64,000 nucleotides of DNA from Chania multitudinisentens RB-25 (GCF_000520015.2 NZ_CP007044.2:4836001-4900000), one strand, 5' to 3'; shown: positions 1 to 8,961, counted from the stretch's first letter. The notes: generated by a model from the letters alone, not told the origin. Translations and numbers: made by a program.

Positions 1-1953
1 CGCTGGCAGGCGGCCATGGGACTGGCCTTAGGTATTCCAATGATGGCTTGGGGTATTTTTGGCGGCAGTATGTCATTGACGCCAGAAACCCAGCGGCCGT
101 GGCTACTGGTCGGCATCATTACCCTGGCAGTGATGATATTGGCCGGGGGGCACTTCTACCGCAATGCCTGGCGCGCATTGATGAACGGCAGCGCCACCAT
201 GGATACACTGGTGGCGCTGGGTACAGGTGCAGCCTGGTTGTATTCCATCAGCGTCAATCTCTGGCCAGATTTTTTCCCTATGGAAGCACAACATCTGTAC
301 TACGAAGCCAGTGCAATGATCATCGGTTTGATTAATCTGGGCCATGCCATTGAACAGCGTGCGCGGCAGCGTTCGTCCCAGGCGCTGGAACGGCTGCTCG
401 ATCTAACGCCGCCCACCGCCAGGCTGGTAACGGAAAACGGTGAACAGAATATCCCTCTGGCCGAAGTGCAACTGGGGATGATATTGCGCCTGACCACTGG
501 CGATCGTGTTCCGGTTGATGGTGAAATCATTCAAGGCGAAGTGTGGATCGATGAAGCCATGCTGACCGGCGAAGCAGTGCCGCAGCAGAAAGGGAACGGC
601 GATAAGGTACATGCCGGTACGGTGGTTGATGACGGTAGCGTTCTGTTTCGTGCGGCGGCTATCGGTAGCCAAACCACGCTGGCGCGCATTATCAAACTGG
701 TACGCCAGGCGCAGAGCAGCAAGCCGGAAATTGGTCAACTGGCAGACAAAATTTCGGCGGTGTTCGTTCCAGCCGTAGTGGTTATCGCTTTGTTCAGCGG
801 CGCAATCTGGTACTTTCTTGGCCCACAGCCGCAACTGGTTTATACGCTGGTGATCGCCACCACGGTGCTGATCATTGCCTGCCCTTGTGCGTTAGGCTTG
901 GCAACGCCCATGTCGATCATCTCTGGTGTTGGCCGAGCGGCAGAGTTTGGGGTCTTGGTGCGCGACGCCGATGCGCTGCAACAGGCCAGCACGCTGGATA
1001 CCTTGGTATTCGATAAAACCGGGACTCTGACGGAAGGTCAACCACGGGTAGTGGAAATCATTACCTTTGACCCGGTGAATGAGCAACAGGCATTACGCTG
1101 GGCTGCTGCCTTGGAACAAGGGGCCAGCCACCCCCTGGCGCGCGCCATCGTTGAACATGCCAATGGGCAAATATTGCCGCAGGTAGAACAGTTTCGCACG
1201 CTGCGCGGTTCTGGCGTCAGCGGTGAAGTAGAAGGCGTGCCATTGCTGCTCGGCAACGCTAAATTGCTGCAAGAAAACCGGGTTACTGTTAGCCACGAAT
1301 TGGATGCACTGGTACAACAACAGGCTGAGCGTGGCATCACTCCCGTGCTGTTGGCCGCCAACGGTGAACCCGTTGCCCTGTTTGCTATTCGCGATCCTTT
1401 GCGTAGCGACAGCGTAAGCGCACTGCAACGCCTGCATCGGCAAGGTTATCAACTGGTGATGCTGACCGGCGATAACCCGATCACCGCGAATGCGATTGCC
1501 AAAGAAGCCGGTATCGACCGGGTGATTGCCGGTGTCTTGCCGGATGGCAAAGCAGAAGCTATCAAGCAGTTGCAGGCACAGGGCCACCGTGTGGCAATGG
1601 TGGGCGATGGTATCAACGACGCGCCCGCGCTGGCGCAAGCCGATGTGGGCATCGCCATGGGCAGCGGCAGCGATATCGCCATTGAAACCGCCGCCATTAC
1701 CCTGATGCGCCACAGCCTGAACGGTGTCGCTGATGCTCTGGCGCTGTCGAAAGCTACGCTGCGGAATATGAAACAGAACCTGTTGGGGGCATTTATCTAT
1801 AATACTCTCGGCATTCCGATTGCTGCCGGTGTGCTGTACCCGCTGACTGGAACCCTGCTTAACCCGGTGGTCGCCGGTGCGGCAATGGCGCTTTCATCCA
1901 TTACCGTGGTCAGTAATGCCAACCGCTTGCTACGCTTTACTCCCAAACAGTAG
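1..1953 (+). CDS. copA: Copper-exporting P-type ATPase CopA, 5' end missing
   Basis: P1B-type ATPase that pumps Cu(I) from the cytoplasm to the periplasm. The reading frame is already open at base 1, so the N-terminal metal-binding domains and first membrane helix lie outside the window; about 650 C-terminal residues are present (E. coli CopA is 834). Visible signatures in order: actuator-domain LTGEAVP near nt 560, the membrane CPC copper motif (ACPCALG) near nt 880, the phosphorylation motif DKTGTLT near nt 1012, and the hinge GDGINDAP near nt 1605. A GC-rich hairpin follows the stop. Regulation, expected through CueR, cannot be judged because the promoter is outside the window. Confidence 0.96.
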   Translation, partial: RWQAAMGLALGIPMMAWGIFGGSMSLTPETQRPWLLVGIITLAVMILAGGHFYRNAWRALMNGSATMDTLVALGTGAAWLYSISVNLWPDFFPMEAQHLYYEASAMIIGLINLGHAIEQRARQRSSQALERLLDLTPPTARLVTENGEQNIPLAEVQLGMILRLTTGDRVPVDGEIIQGEVWIDEAMLTGEAVPQQKGNGDKVHAGTVVDDGSVLFRAAAIGSQTTLARIIKLVRQAQSSKPEIGQLADKISAVFVPAVVVIALFSGAIWYFLGPQPQLVYTLVIATTVLIIACPCALGLATPMSIISGVGRAAEFGVLVRDADALQQASTLDTLVFDKTGTLTEGQPRVVEIITFDPVNEQQALRWAAALEQGASHPLARAIVEHANGQILPQVEQFRTLRGSGVSGEVEGVPLLLGNAKLLQENRVTVSHELDALVQQQAERGITPVLLAANGEPVALFAIRDPLRSDSVSALQRLHRQGYQLVMLTGDNPITANAIAKEAGIDRVIAGVLPDGKAEAIKQLQAQGHRVAMVGDGINDAPALAQADVGIAMGSGSDIAIETAAITLMRHSLNGVADALALSKATLRNMKQNLLGAFIYNTLGIPIAAGVLYPLTGTLLNPVVAGAAMALSSITVVSNANRLLRFTPKQ

Positions 1954-1965
1954 GCGCTATACCTA

Positions 1966-1995
1966 AACCGGAACGTTATTGCTCGCGTTCCGGTT
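1966..1995 (+). terminator. Hairpin after copA
   Basis: Perfect 10-bp inverted repeat (AACCGGAACG and CGTTCCGGTT) with a 10-nt loop, 13 bases after the copA stop. No clear T-tract follows, so termination is probable but not certain. Confidence 0.55.
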
Positions 1996-2130
1996 ATCAT
2001 TCACTGTTCAGACTTTCTTATACCGCAGAGAGCGTTTAGCATGGGGAACATGTTAAACCCGAAAAACTTCAATTGGCTGTGGCTGACACAGCTATTTGAA
2101 AGAGGAGGGAATCATCAGGAGTCATGCTGT

Positions 2131-2931
2131 ATGGGTCAACGGTTACGCCGCCTCGCCGCTTTTCTTGGCATCATTTCCCCCACCGCCTACGCTTACCCAG
2201 CGTTGGATATTTCTCTTGCGGGTAAACGCCAGCTTCACTTGGTAGGGAGCATTCATATGGGCACCAGGGATATGTCCCCGTTGCCTGCCCAGTTAGTTGC
2301 GCGCTTGCAGCAGGCCGATGCGTTGATTGTGGAGGCTGATATCACCGATTCTTCGCCCTTTGGTCATGCTGATCAACACCTCGCGCTGGAACAACGCCTC
2401 TCTGCCGCAGAATTCTGCCAGCTACAAACGCTGTGCCAGGAGTTGGGAACCGATATAGCAACCTTCTCTGCTCTGCCCGGGTGGCAGATCGCCTTAATGA
2501 TGCAGGCACGCCAGGCCCAACAACTGGGGTTACGCGCCGAATATGGTATTGATTACCAATTACTGCAAATCGCCAAAACGCAACAGAAACCGGTCATTGA
2601 ACTGGAAGGGGCGGAAGAACAGCTGAATCTGTTGGAACAATTGCCAGAAGGGGGCATGGTCTTACTGCATGATACTCTGGAACACTGGCATACCAATGCG
2701 CGGCTCTTGCAAACCATGATCGGTTGGTGGCTGGATGGCGAACCAGGTAACACGTTAGAAAATCTGCCTTCCACCTTCAGTGCCGAGCTGTATGACAGAT
2801 TAATGCACCACCGCAATCGCCGTTGGCAGCAAAAGCTGGACGCATTGCCACCGGGTCATTACGTCGTCGCCGTTGGTGCCCTCCACCTGTACGGTGAAGA
2901 TAACCTGCCTGCCATGCTGCAAGGCCGATAA
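2131..2931 (+). CDS. ybaP: TraB/GumN family protein YbaP
   Basis: 266-residue member of the TraB/GumN family, matching E. coli YbaP (264 aa) in length and sequence. Family landmarks are visible: LVGSIHMGT near the N-terminus, the acidic VEADI and the central EYGIDYQLL. The family contains a metal-protease-like fold (TIKI/TraB), but the substrate in enterobacteria is unknown. The ATG at 2131 is chosen over the in-frame ATG at 2041 because AGGAG lies 9 nt upstream and the resulting length fits the family. The N-terminus (residues 1-18) is hydrophobic and may be a signal or anchor. Confidence 0.88.
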   Translation: MGQRLRRLAAFLGIISPTAYAYPALDISLAGKRQLHLVGSIHMGTRDMSPLPAQLVARLQQADALIVEADITDSSPFGHADQHLALEQRLSAAEFCQLQTLCQELGTDIATFSALPGWQIALMMQARQAQQLGLRAEYGIDYQLLQIAKTQQKPVIELEGAEEQLNLLEQLPEGGMVLLHDTLEHWHTNARLLQTMIGWWLDGEPGNTLENLPSTFSAELYDRLMHHRNRRWQQKLDALPPGHYVVAVGALHLYGEDNLPAMLQGR

Positions 2932-2937
2932 AAAAAT

Positions 2938-2957
2938 GGCCAATATCGCTATTGGCC
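2938..2957. terminator. Hairpin between ybaP and ybaK
   Basis: Perfect 8-bp stem GGCCAATA/TATTGGCC with a TCGC loop directly behind ybaP. The A-run precedes it on the plus strand, so the classical U-tract would lie on the minus strand; on the plus strand it is a hairpin without U-tract. Confidence 0.4.
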
Positions 2958-3153
2958 AGTCAAAGAGGAATTTCTCATATTGTAGTTATACGCATAGTAA
3001 CCGGGCTAGCGGTTACACCAGACAGGGTAGCAATCCGGTGAAGCGATTGGCAACCGCCTTTACCGATTACCGCTACAGGTTGCTTGGTAGATTGTGTTTT
3101 TGTTATTTTGCTTGCGCAAAGTGCAACTTTCACCCAGTTTTGGAAAACAGATT

Positions 3154-3633
3154 ATGACACCCGCAGTCGTTCTGCTTGAAAAGCAAAAAGTGGCTTTTAC
3201 CCTGCATCCTTACCATCATGACAGCGAAGAAACACATTTCGGCGATGAAGCCGTGAAAAAGCTGGGGCTGAATGCCGAGCAGGTCTACAAGACCTTGCTG
3301 GTCGCACTTAATGGCGATGCCAAGAATCTGGCTGTCGCGGTGACGCCGGTAGCCAGCCCGCTGGATCTGAAAAAGGTCGCCAAAGCGCTGGCGGCCAAAA
3401 AAGCCGAGATGGCCGATCCGCTGCTGGCACAACGCATCACCGGCTATCTGATCGGTGGTATTAGCCCACTTGGGCAGAAAAAACGGCTTCCAACGGTGCT
3501 CGACAGCCAGGCACAACAATTTTCGACCATTTTCGTATCCGGCGGCAAACGTGGGTTGGATATTGAACTGGCGGCCAGCGACTTATGCCGTTTACTGGCG
3601 GGCAGCTTTGCTGATATCGCCAAGCGGGAATAA
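3154..3633 (+). CDS. ybaK: Cys-tRNA(Pro)/Cys-tRNA(Cys) deacylase YbaK
   Basis: 159 residues, exactly the length of E. coli YbaK and nearly the same sequence throughout. The YbaK/ProX domain hydrolyses cysteine wrongly attached to tRNA-Pro, acting after prolyl-tRNA synthetase in the cytoplasm. The conserved core ([43 protein letters not shown]) is intact. The start ATG at 3154 gives the family N-terminus [10 protein letters not shown]; a longer frame upstream does not match the family. GGAAAA lies 7 nt upstream as a plausible ribosome site. It is the last conserved gene before an accessory island. Confidence 0.95.
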   Translation: MTPAVVLLEKQKVAFTLHPYHHDSEETHFGDEAVKKLGLNAEQVYKTLLVALNGDAKNLAVAVTPVASPLDLKKVAKALAAKKAEMADPLLAQRITGYLIGGISPLGQKKRLPTVLDSQAQQFSTIFVSGGKRGLDIELAASDLCRLLAGSFADIAKRE

Positions 3634-3784
3634 CGGTAATCATCTGAATATCAAATTCAAATGTGCCATCCTGCCAACCCTGACTAAAAACCTGTTCGTC
3701 ATTTCAAAATCAGAATGGTTAATAACCTTGGCGTTTTTCAGAGCGGAAATATCTATTCTGGCCACGCTCGCTTTCAAGACCATT

Positions 3785-3981
3785 CCATTGGGACTGGAAA
3801 CGCCGCTTCAGGAGTATGAACTGGCATCGACAATAGAGAAGTACGGTAAAAACTTTTGGTGTTGATGTTTCAGCCTTTGATTCGAGCCAATACTATCCTT
3901 GGAAAATTGCGTGATTTTTCAGAAAATGGTTTACAAAAAAACCAGCAAAGTCCATTCCTAGAATCGGCGATACGCGGAACT
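3785..3981 (+). pseudogene. Decayed DUF1493-family gene
   Basis: The frame beginning PLGLETPLQEYELASTIEKY aligns with the intact DUF1493 protein at 4783 (PLTLDTSLS then a helix with conserved aromatic and acidic residues). It breaks at the T-run 3854-3857: dropping one T restores KNFGVDVSAFDSSQYYPWKI, matching FKVDITGFNFMKYWPQ of the intact copy. An in-frame stop follows at once, and a second frame change is needed to reach LESAIRG, the counterpart of LIESAKAGRW. At least three lesions are therefore present. The limits are approximate. Identification rests on my own alignment by eye with the neighbour, and the family name is from memory. Confidence 0.6.
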
Positions 3982-4199
3982 GGAGGAACATATTTCTGTC
4001 GCCTTCAGCGCATTCCATTGGCATCCCGTGCTCAGGACGAAGAAAATGGCATTTATGGCAGCCCGATTATCCACTCACCGACGATGGTGCCCAAGGGGTG
4101 ATGAGTCTGATGAATGGGGAGTAACGGTTCCATTTGTGCCCATAATTCGTCAGAAACTAACCAATCCATTTTCATGCTCACTAGATGTCAGTTTTAGTT

Positions 4200-4343
4200 T
4201 TTTCCACTGTGTTTGTATTGTAGATAATCCCTATTGGGATAGGTTCTTAATGTTGTGACTATTTTCAGGCTTCAAGTATGACCATTGAAACCTTGTGTGT
4301 AGTTGGCTATGTTGCATCCAAGCCGATCAACAAGGAAAAGTAA
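4200..4343 (+). pseudogene. Possible decayed STM2901-family C-terminus
   Basis: The DNA here resembles the 3' part of the intact gene at 4343-4792: the stretches coding GRWIPFVGATI and ASDMTII have recognisable counterparts (for example ASSMTIE from the ATG at 4278), separated by frame changes. The open end of this relic (21 codons from 4278) stops with TAA overlapping the ATG of the next gene as TAATG. Possible N-terminal traces (GGTYFC near 3980) suggest that a whole decayed copy spans roughly 3970-4343. Alignment is by eye and weak; the limits are approximate. Confidence 0.35.
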
Positions 4344-4792
4344 TGGATACAGTTGAAGAGTTGGGCGGGACATACTTTTACAAAGGGGTGGCAAACCTCT
4401 CCGCTGGTGAGTTATTTTTTTGGATATTTCTTGATGAAATAGATCAACAATTAGGCATTAAGGATATGACCAGCATTGCGATGATTTTGTTGGGGCTTCC
4501 AACGAAATCAACAAGAGCCAAACCAATAGGAGCAACCCAAGGAACATCTGTATTATCAAAATGGTCGCGGCGAGTTTTGAACATCAACACAGGGATGAGG
4601 TTAGCCACACTGACTTCAGGCAGCATACAGCGCAGAAAATTTAGCTATACCAAAAACCTAGGTGCATTTGTTGGTCGCTGGATACCGTTTGTTGGTGCCA
4701 CTATTCTTGCTAGTGATATGACCATCATTGCATGGAAAGCAAGCAACAAATACAACACGATTGCACAAGGTAGTGATAAATTATGGAGTTAA
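4343..4792 (+). CDS. STM2901-family protein, intact copy
   Basis: 149 residues, beginning MDTVEELGGTYFYKG and containing an acidic FLDEIDQQLGI segment, a Thr/Gly-rich middle (GATQGTSV) and a hydrophobic glycine-rich stretch around residues 107-130 (GAFVGRWIPFVGATILASD) that could enter a membrane. I recognise this as the family named after Salmonella STM2901; no biochemical function is known to me. AAGGAAAAG lies just upstream of the ATG. The last 10 nt overlap the start of a DUF1493 gene, implying translational coupling. Such two-gene units occur as accessory cassettes in enterobacteria; an effector/immunity or toxin/antitoxin role would be conjecture. Confidence 0.72.
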   Translation: MDTVEELGGTYFYKGVANLSAGELFFWIFLDEIDQQLGIKDMTSIAMILLGLPTKSTRAKPIGATQGTSVLSKWSRRVLNINTGMRLATLTSGSIQRRKFSYTKNLGAFVGRWIPFVGATILASDMTIIAWKASNKYNTIAQGSDKLWS

Positions 4793-5151
4793 AGCCGCAA
4801 AGTGATGATATCGGTCAGCAGGTTTTTGATTGGTATGATAAAAAGTGGAATCTCCGGACCCCATTCAGCAAAAAGAAGCCATTGACACTGGATACCAGCT
4901 TATCTACCGGTAAATATCCTTGGATATGGGAGGATGGCTTAGAGATCATGGAGGAATATTTTGAGCTGTTCAAGGTCGATATTACTGGATTCAACTTCAT
5001 GAAGTATTGGCCCCAAGAAATTAGCATCATTTCCGCCTTGCTTAGTTTGTTAAAACCAAGGTCGAAATGCAATAAGAATCAAGAACCTGAACCACTGACA
5101 ATCCGCATGCTCATCGAATCTGCCAAAGCTGGCCGCTGGCTCTATGACTGA
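4783..5151 (+). CDS. DUF1493-family protein, copy 1
   Basis: 122 residues with the DUF1493 pattern: LTLDTSLSTGKYPW, then an acidic helix (EDGLEIMEEYFELF), VDITGFNFMKYWP, and the invariant tail PLTIRMLIESAKAGRWLYD. Soluble and acidic, with no signal or membrane segment. The ATG lies inside the end of the preceding STM2901-family gene (10-nt overlap), so the two are probably translated as a pair. Its final 45 bases are almost identical to those of copy 2 at 5618-5663, and the likeness continues past the stop codon. Function unknown. Confidence 0.75.
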   Translation: MELKPQSDDIGQQVFDWYDKKWNLRTPFSKKKPLTLDTSLSTGKYPWIWEDGLEIMEEYFELFKVDITGFNFMKYWPQEISIISALLSLLKPRSKCNKNQEPEPLTIRMLIESAKAGRWLYD

Positions 5152-5184
5152 CGACTGATCAATACAACGATGGCAGGGGCAAAA

Positions 5185-5346
5185 ATGCTACGTGGTGAAT
5201 GGGCATATACGACAAGCATTGGAGCATATATTGGCCGCTGGTTACCTTGGTTTGGCGCTGTTTTAACGGTAGATGATTTAACGATCGTTACCCGTAATGT
5301 TATCCGCCGCTATGAACTCATTATAGGTTCCAGAGGAAAACAGTAA
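5185..5346 (+). pseudogene. STM2901-family gene reduced to its C-terminus
   Basis: 53 codons from an ATG with AGGGG 5 nt upstream; an earlier in-frame ATG at 5170 has no ribosome site. The product matches only the last third of the intact copy: YTTSIGAYIGRWLPWFGAVL against YTKNLGAFVGRWIPFVGATI, then VDDLTIVTRNVIRRYELI. About 95 N-terminal residues are missing, so a start site appears to have been joined to the C-terminus by deletion. The stop TAA overlaps the next ATG as TAATG, so the frame still leads translation into DUF1493 copy 2. It may be a relic, or kept as a short hydrophobic leader peptide. Confidence 0.6.
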
Positions 5347-5660
5347 TGAACATGGCCGATGATGTACGAGAGCTCTTAAAAAAACACTTCTGGGAAATGG
5401 CTGACGATTCTTCATTAAGCACCGGTAAGCAAAGTACTCTACCTGAAGATGCCTGCGAGTTCTTCGAAGAATACGCCGAGAAATTTCATGTTGATATGGC
5501 GAGCTTTAATTTTCGTCGCTACTTCCCCAATGAAGGTATCCGCTTCCTGCCCAACGCCATTCTTCCAAAATATCTTCAAACAGACCATCATGAGCCAGAA
5601 CCGCTAACCGTCAATATGCTCATCGAATCAGCCAAAGCTGGCCGCTGGCTCTATGGCTGA
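5346..5660 (+). CDS. DUF1493-family protein, copy 2
   Basis: 104 residues, a diverged paralogue of the 4783 gene: SSLSTGKQSTLPEDACEFFE, then VDMASFNFRRYFPNEGI and the family tail PLTVNMLIESAKAGRWLYG. The N-terminus is shorter than in copy 1 and lacks the FDWYDKKW segment. The start is fixed by the one-base TAATG overlap with the truncated STM2901-family frame in front. The protein frame is undamaged although its partner is truncated, suggesting separate selection or recent partner loss. Function unknown. Confidence 0.7.
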   Translation: MNMADDVRELLKKHFWEMADDSSLSTGKQSTLPEDACEFFEEYAEKFHVDMASFNFRRYFPNEGIRFLPNAILPKYLQTDHHEPEPLTVNMLIESAKAGRWLYG

Positions 5661-5694
5661 CGGCCAATAAATACAACGATGACAGGAACAAAAA

Positions 5695-5814
5695 TTGGAC
5701 AGTTATCGCGGTGGAGTTAACGGTTATTTTTACCGCTTTGCAGAGGCATTCTTTGAAGTTCCAAACTGGCGGTTTTCAATCCTACCCTCGATAGAAAACC
5801 GCCTTTATATTTAG
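5695..5814 (+). pseudogene. N-terminal stub of a third STM2901-family copy
   Basis: A 39-codon frame begins with TTG behind AGGA, in the same position relative to the preceding DUF1493 stop as the start of the second copy. Its product LDSYRGGVNGYFYRF matches the intact N-terminus MDTVEELGGTYFYKG with the YFY triplet aligned at residues 11-13. It then departs and ends at TAG 5812, next to the ushA stop codon on the other strand, and overlaps the ushA terminator. Read as the broken edge of the array. Confidence 0.4.
5768..5803 (-). terminator. ushA terminator
   Basis: Perfect 10-bp inverted repeat GGCGGTTTTC/GAAAACCGCC with a 16-nt loop, 12 bases beyond the ushA stop on the minus strand. Confidence 0.65.
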
Positions 5815-7467
5815 TTAGTTATAAACAATTTCGCCTTTAGGTTCAAACGCCGCCGCATCCAGCGGTGAATGTTTCTCGATATACTGTTTCAACACTTCTG
5901 CATCAATAAAACCGGTATTCACATAGCCCGGCAGGGTTGAGATCTTCGGATAACCATCACCGCCTTGCGCGTTAAAACTCAACGTAGCCAGACGATAGGT
6001 TTTATCCGCCTGCAACGGTTCACCCTTGATTTTCACATCACGCACACCTTTGCCATCTGCCACCAGGCTAACATTGGTGAACTGAGCATAGGCACCGGAA
6101 TCCACCTGCATATTCGCCACGACCGCCAGATATTGCTCAACCTCACGGCCTTTCATATCGACGTATACCAGCGAATTACCAAACGGCTGAACCTTGAGGA
6201 CACTTTTATAGGTGATATCACCCGCTTCAATCGAATCACGCACCCCGCCACCGTTCATAACGGCAAAATCGGCATTGGCTCTTTCCATCTGCGCCGCCAG
6301 TAGTACGCGAGCCAAATTGGTCTGTACGAAACGGACTTTGCTGCGATCGCCCTCCAGCTTGCCGTTGACACTGCCGATCTTCACCGCCAGCTGTGCCTGC
6401 CCTTTATCCTGAAAAAGCGTCAGCAATTTCATCATGGCCGGATCTTCGGCAATGGCCTGTGTGTAATAAACACGTTCGCTGGTGCCGTCAGCCTTTTCCA
6501 CCTTTTTCTTCAAATTGACCGGGATCAGTTGGTAATGAACCAGTTTCAATTCACCGTTACGGAACTGGAAATCGGCACGGCCAACATATTTGCCCCATTC
6601 ATGCGCTTGCACAATCCAAGTGCCATTCTGCCGATCCGGCGCGCACGGCGTGCCTGGTATATAGTCCACCTGCTTGTGGTTCTCACTGGCCATGCAAACC
6701 GGGTCTTGCGAATGGCCGCCCACAATCATGTCAAGGTAGCCCGCAGGCAAGCTGCGCGCCATTTCTACATCGCCCGGAGCGTTAGAGCCATGTTTGCCAT
6801 CATCGTAATGGCCCATGTGGGTCGCAGCGATAATCACATCCGGCTTTTCATTCTGACGTAATTGCTCCACCACCTGTTTGGCTTCCTGCGCCGGAACGCG
6901 GAATTCGATATTGGTGAAATACTCTGGGTTACCGATTTTAGCGGTATCGTCGGTGGTCAGGCCGATCACCGCAATTTTAATCCCCTGCTTGTCAAACAAC
7001 GCATAAGGCTTGAACAAACGCTGTTGGGTGCTTTTCTGGTAAATGTTGGCAGACAGTAACGGGAAAGAGGCCCACTTTTCCTGCTGGCGTAAAACGCTAA
7101 GCGGGTTATCGAACTCATGGTTGCCAATCGCCATCGCGTCATAACCGATCATCGTCATGCCACGGAAATCAGGTTCAGCATCCTGCAAATCAGATTCCGG
7201 CACGCCGGTATTGATATCCCCGCCAGACAGTAGCAACAGGCTGCCCCCTTTGGCAGCAACTTCCTGACGAATGCTGTCCACCAGCGTTTTCTGGGCGCCT
7301 AAACCATACTCACCGTAATCGTTTTGCCAGAAATGACCATGGTGATCGTTGGTATGCAAAATGGTGAGATCGTAGGTTTTATCTTTTTCCCAGGCTCCGG
7401 CCGTTCCCGAAAACAGGGCCAAGGATACAGCCAACGTGCAGACGGTAGTTTTTAACGAAAAACGCAT
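5815..7467 (-). CDS. ushA: Periplasmic UDP-sugar hydrolase / 5'-nucleotidase UshA
   Basis: 550 residues, the same as E. coli UshA. It hydrolyses UDP-sugars and 5'-nucleotides in the periplasm for nucleoside salvage. A signal peptide is clear (MRFSLKTTVCTLAVSLALFS, cut after TAGA before WEKDK). Metallophosphatase motifs follow: LHTNDHHGHF, GGDINTG, GNHEFD, THMGHYD and GGHSQD, then the C-terminal nucleotide-binding domain with NGGGVRDSI and FNAQGGDGYP. The start at 7467 is chosen over one 69 bases upstream because it begins the signal peptide and has GGAG just in front. It is divergent from fsr, with about 260 bases between. Confidence 0.96.
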   Translation of the reverse strand: MRFSLKTTVCTLAVSLALFSGTAGAWEKDKTYDLTILHTNDHHGHFWQNDYGEYGLGAQKTLVDSIRQEVAAKGGSLLLLSGGDINTGVPESDLQDAEPDFRGMTMIGYDAMAIGNHEFDNPLSVLRQQEKWASFPLLSANIYQKSTQQRLFKPYALFDKQGIKIAVIGLTTDDTAKIGNPEYFTNIEFRVPAQEAKQVVEQLRQNEKPDVIIAATHMGHYDDGKHGSNAPGDVEMARSLPAGYLDMIVGGHSQDPVCMASENHKQVDYIPGTPCAPDRQNGTWIVQAHEWGKYVGRADFQFRNGELKLVHYQLIPVNLKKKVEKADGTSERVYYTQAIAEDPAMMKLLTLFQDKGQAQLAVKIGSVNGKLEGDRSKVRFVQTNLARVLLAAQMERANADFAVMNGGGVRDSIEAGDITYKSVLKVQPFGNSLVYVDMKGREVEQYLAVVANMQVDSGAYAQFTNVSLVADGKGVRDVKIKGEPLQADKTYRLATLSFNAQGGDGYPKISTLPGYVNTGFIDAEVLKQYIEKHSPLDAAAFEPKGEIVYN

Positions 7468-7730
7468 GTCAGATCTCCATTGCTGAATAAGCAGTAATCT
7501 TGATGTAGGCAAAATTGTAACGCGAATTAACAACAACTAATTTCAAATTTTTGTGACATGCATTGAATTATGCCAGATAGCGTAAAAACTGCTGCAATAT
7601 TAGGCTGCTAGATATTCCACTCAACCAGGCAATCGCGAAGGAAGCACGCAGCCAACAAAGTTGTCGTGTGAAAGATGAACGGTATAAGATGGCAGCACTG
7701 TCACTCACCACTTACCAGGCTAATAATAAT

Positions 7731-8951
7731 ATGACGGATCATAGCGAAGCCGCGATACCCGCGGCCAAAAGCAGTGCGGTTAAGAGTACTGCCTTTTCTA
7801 TTCTCGGTGCTATCAGCGTTTCTCACCTGCTCAATGACATGATTCAATCGCTGATCCTGGCGATTTACCCGATTCTGCGTGCTGATTTTAATCTCAGCTT
7901 TGTACAAATCGGTATGATCACCCTCACCTACCAGCTTACGGCATCGCTGCTGCAACCGCTGATTGGGTATTACACCGACAAACATCCGCAGCCTTATTCA
8001 CTGCCTATCGGCATGGGTTTTACCCTTTCCGGCCTGCTGCTGCTTTCCGTCGCCGATACCTTCCCGCTGGTGCTCTTAGCCGCCGCGCTGGTAGGCACGG
8101 GTTCCTCGGTTTTCCATCCGGAATCTTCGCGGGTCGCACGCATGGCCTCTGGCGGGCGACACGGTTTGGCACAATCTTTATTTCAGGTCGGGGGCAACTT
8201 TGGCACTTCACTCGGCCCCCTGCTGGCAGCACTGCTTATTGCACCCTATGGTAAAGGCAATGTGGCCTGGTTCTCACTCGCTGCGCTCTTAGCCATTGTG
8301 GTCTTACTGCAAGTCAGTAAATGGTATAAACAACAGCAGCAAGCCGCTCAGGGCAAGCCAAAATCCGCTGCGCAGGCGTTATTGCTGCCAAAACGTACTG
8401 TGATATTCTCACTGAGCATTCTGTTAATACTGATTTTCTCCAAATACTTCTATCTTGCCAGCATCAGTAGCTATTACACCTTTTATCTGATGCATAAGTT
8501 CGGGGTTTCTATACAAAATGCCCAAATCCATCTGTTTGCCTTCCTGTTTGCCGTAGCAGCCGGAACCCTAATTGGCGGGCCTTTGGGCGATAAGTTTGGC
8601 AGAAAATATGTCATTTGGGGCTCTATTCTTGGTGCTGCGCCATTTACCCTTATTTTACCCTATGCATCTCTATACTGGACCGGGATTTTAACGGTGATCA
8701 TTGGGGTTATTCTGGCTTCGGCATTTTCCGCCATTCTGGTCTACGCCCAGGAACTGATCCCAGGGAAAGTTGGCATGGTTTCCGGGCTATTCTTCGGTTT
8801 TGCCTTCGGTATGGGGGGGTTAGCAGCCGCTATTCTTGGCTATGTTGCCGATTTGACCAGCATTGAGCTGGTTTATCAAATCTGTGCTTTCCTGCCATTA
8901 ATCGGCATAATTACTGCATTGCTGCCAAATATGGAGCATAAATCACATTAA
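7731..8951 (+). CDS. fsr: Fosmidomycin resistance MFS exporter Fsr
   Basis: Major facilitator family drug exporter, 406 residues from this start, the E. coli Fsr length. The sequence follows Fsr closely (SHLLNDMIQSLILAIYP, GTGSSVFHPESSRVARMASG, FSKYFYLASISSYYTFYL, GDKFGRKYVIWGS), with twelve hydrophobic segments expected. In-frame starts also exist at 7689 (ATG) and 7668 (GTG); 7731 is preferred on family length, although its ribosome site (AGG 11 nt upstream) is weak. The substrate is known from E. coli; the physiological role is unclear. Confidence 0.9.
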   Translation: MTDHSEAAIPAAKSSAVKSTAFSILGAISVSHLLNDMIQSLILAIYPILRADFNLSFVQIGMITLTYQLTASLLQPLIGYYTDKHPQPYSLPIGMGFTLSGLLLLSVADTFPLVLLAAALVGTGSSVFHPESSRVARMASGGRHGLAQSLFQVGGNFGTSLGPLLAALLIAPYGKGNVAWFSLAALLAIVVLLQVSKWYKQQQQAAQGKPKSAAQALLLPKRTVIFSLSILLILIFSKYFYLASISSYYTFYLMHKFGVSIQNAQIHLFAFLFAVAAGTLIGGPLGDKFGRKYVIWGSILGAAPFTLILPYASLYWTGILTVIIGVILASAFSAILVYAQELIPGKVGMVSGLFFGFAFGMGGLAAAILGYVADLTSIELVYQICAFLPLIGIITALLPNMEHKSH

Positions 8952-8961
8952 CCCTGAATTT

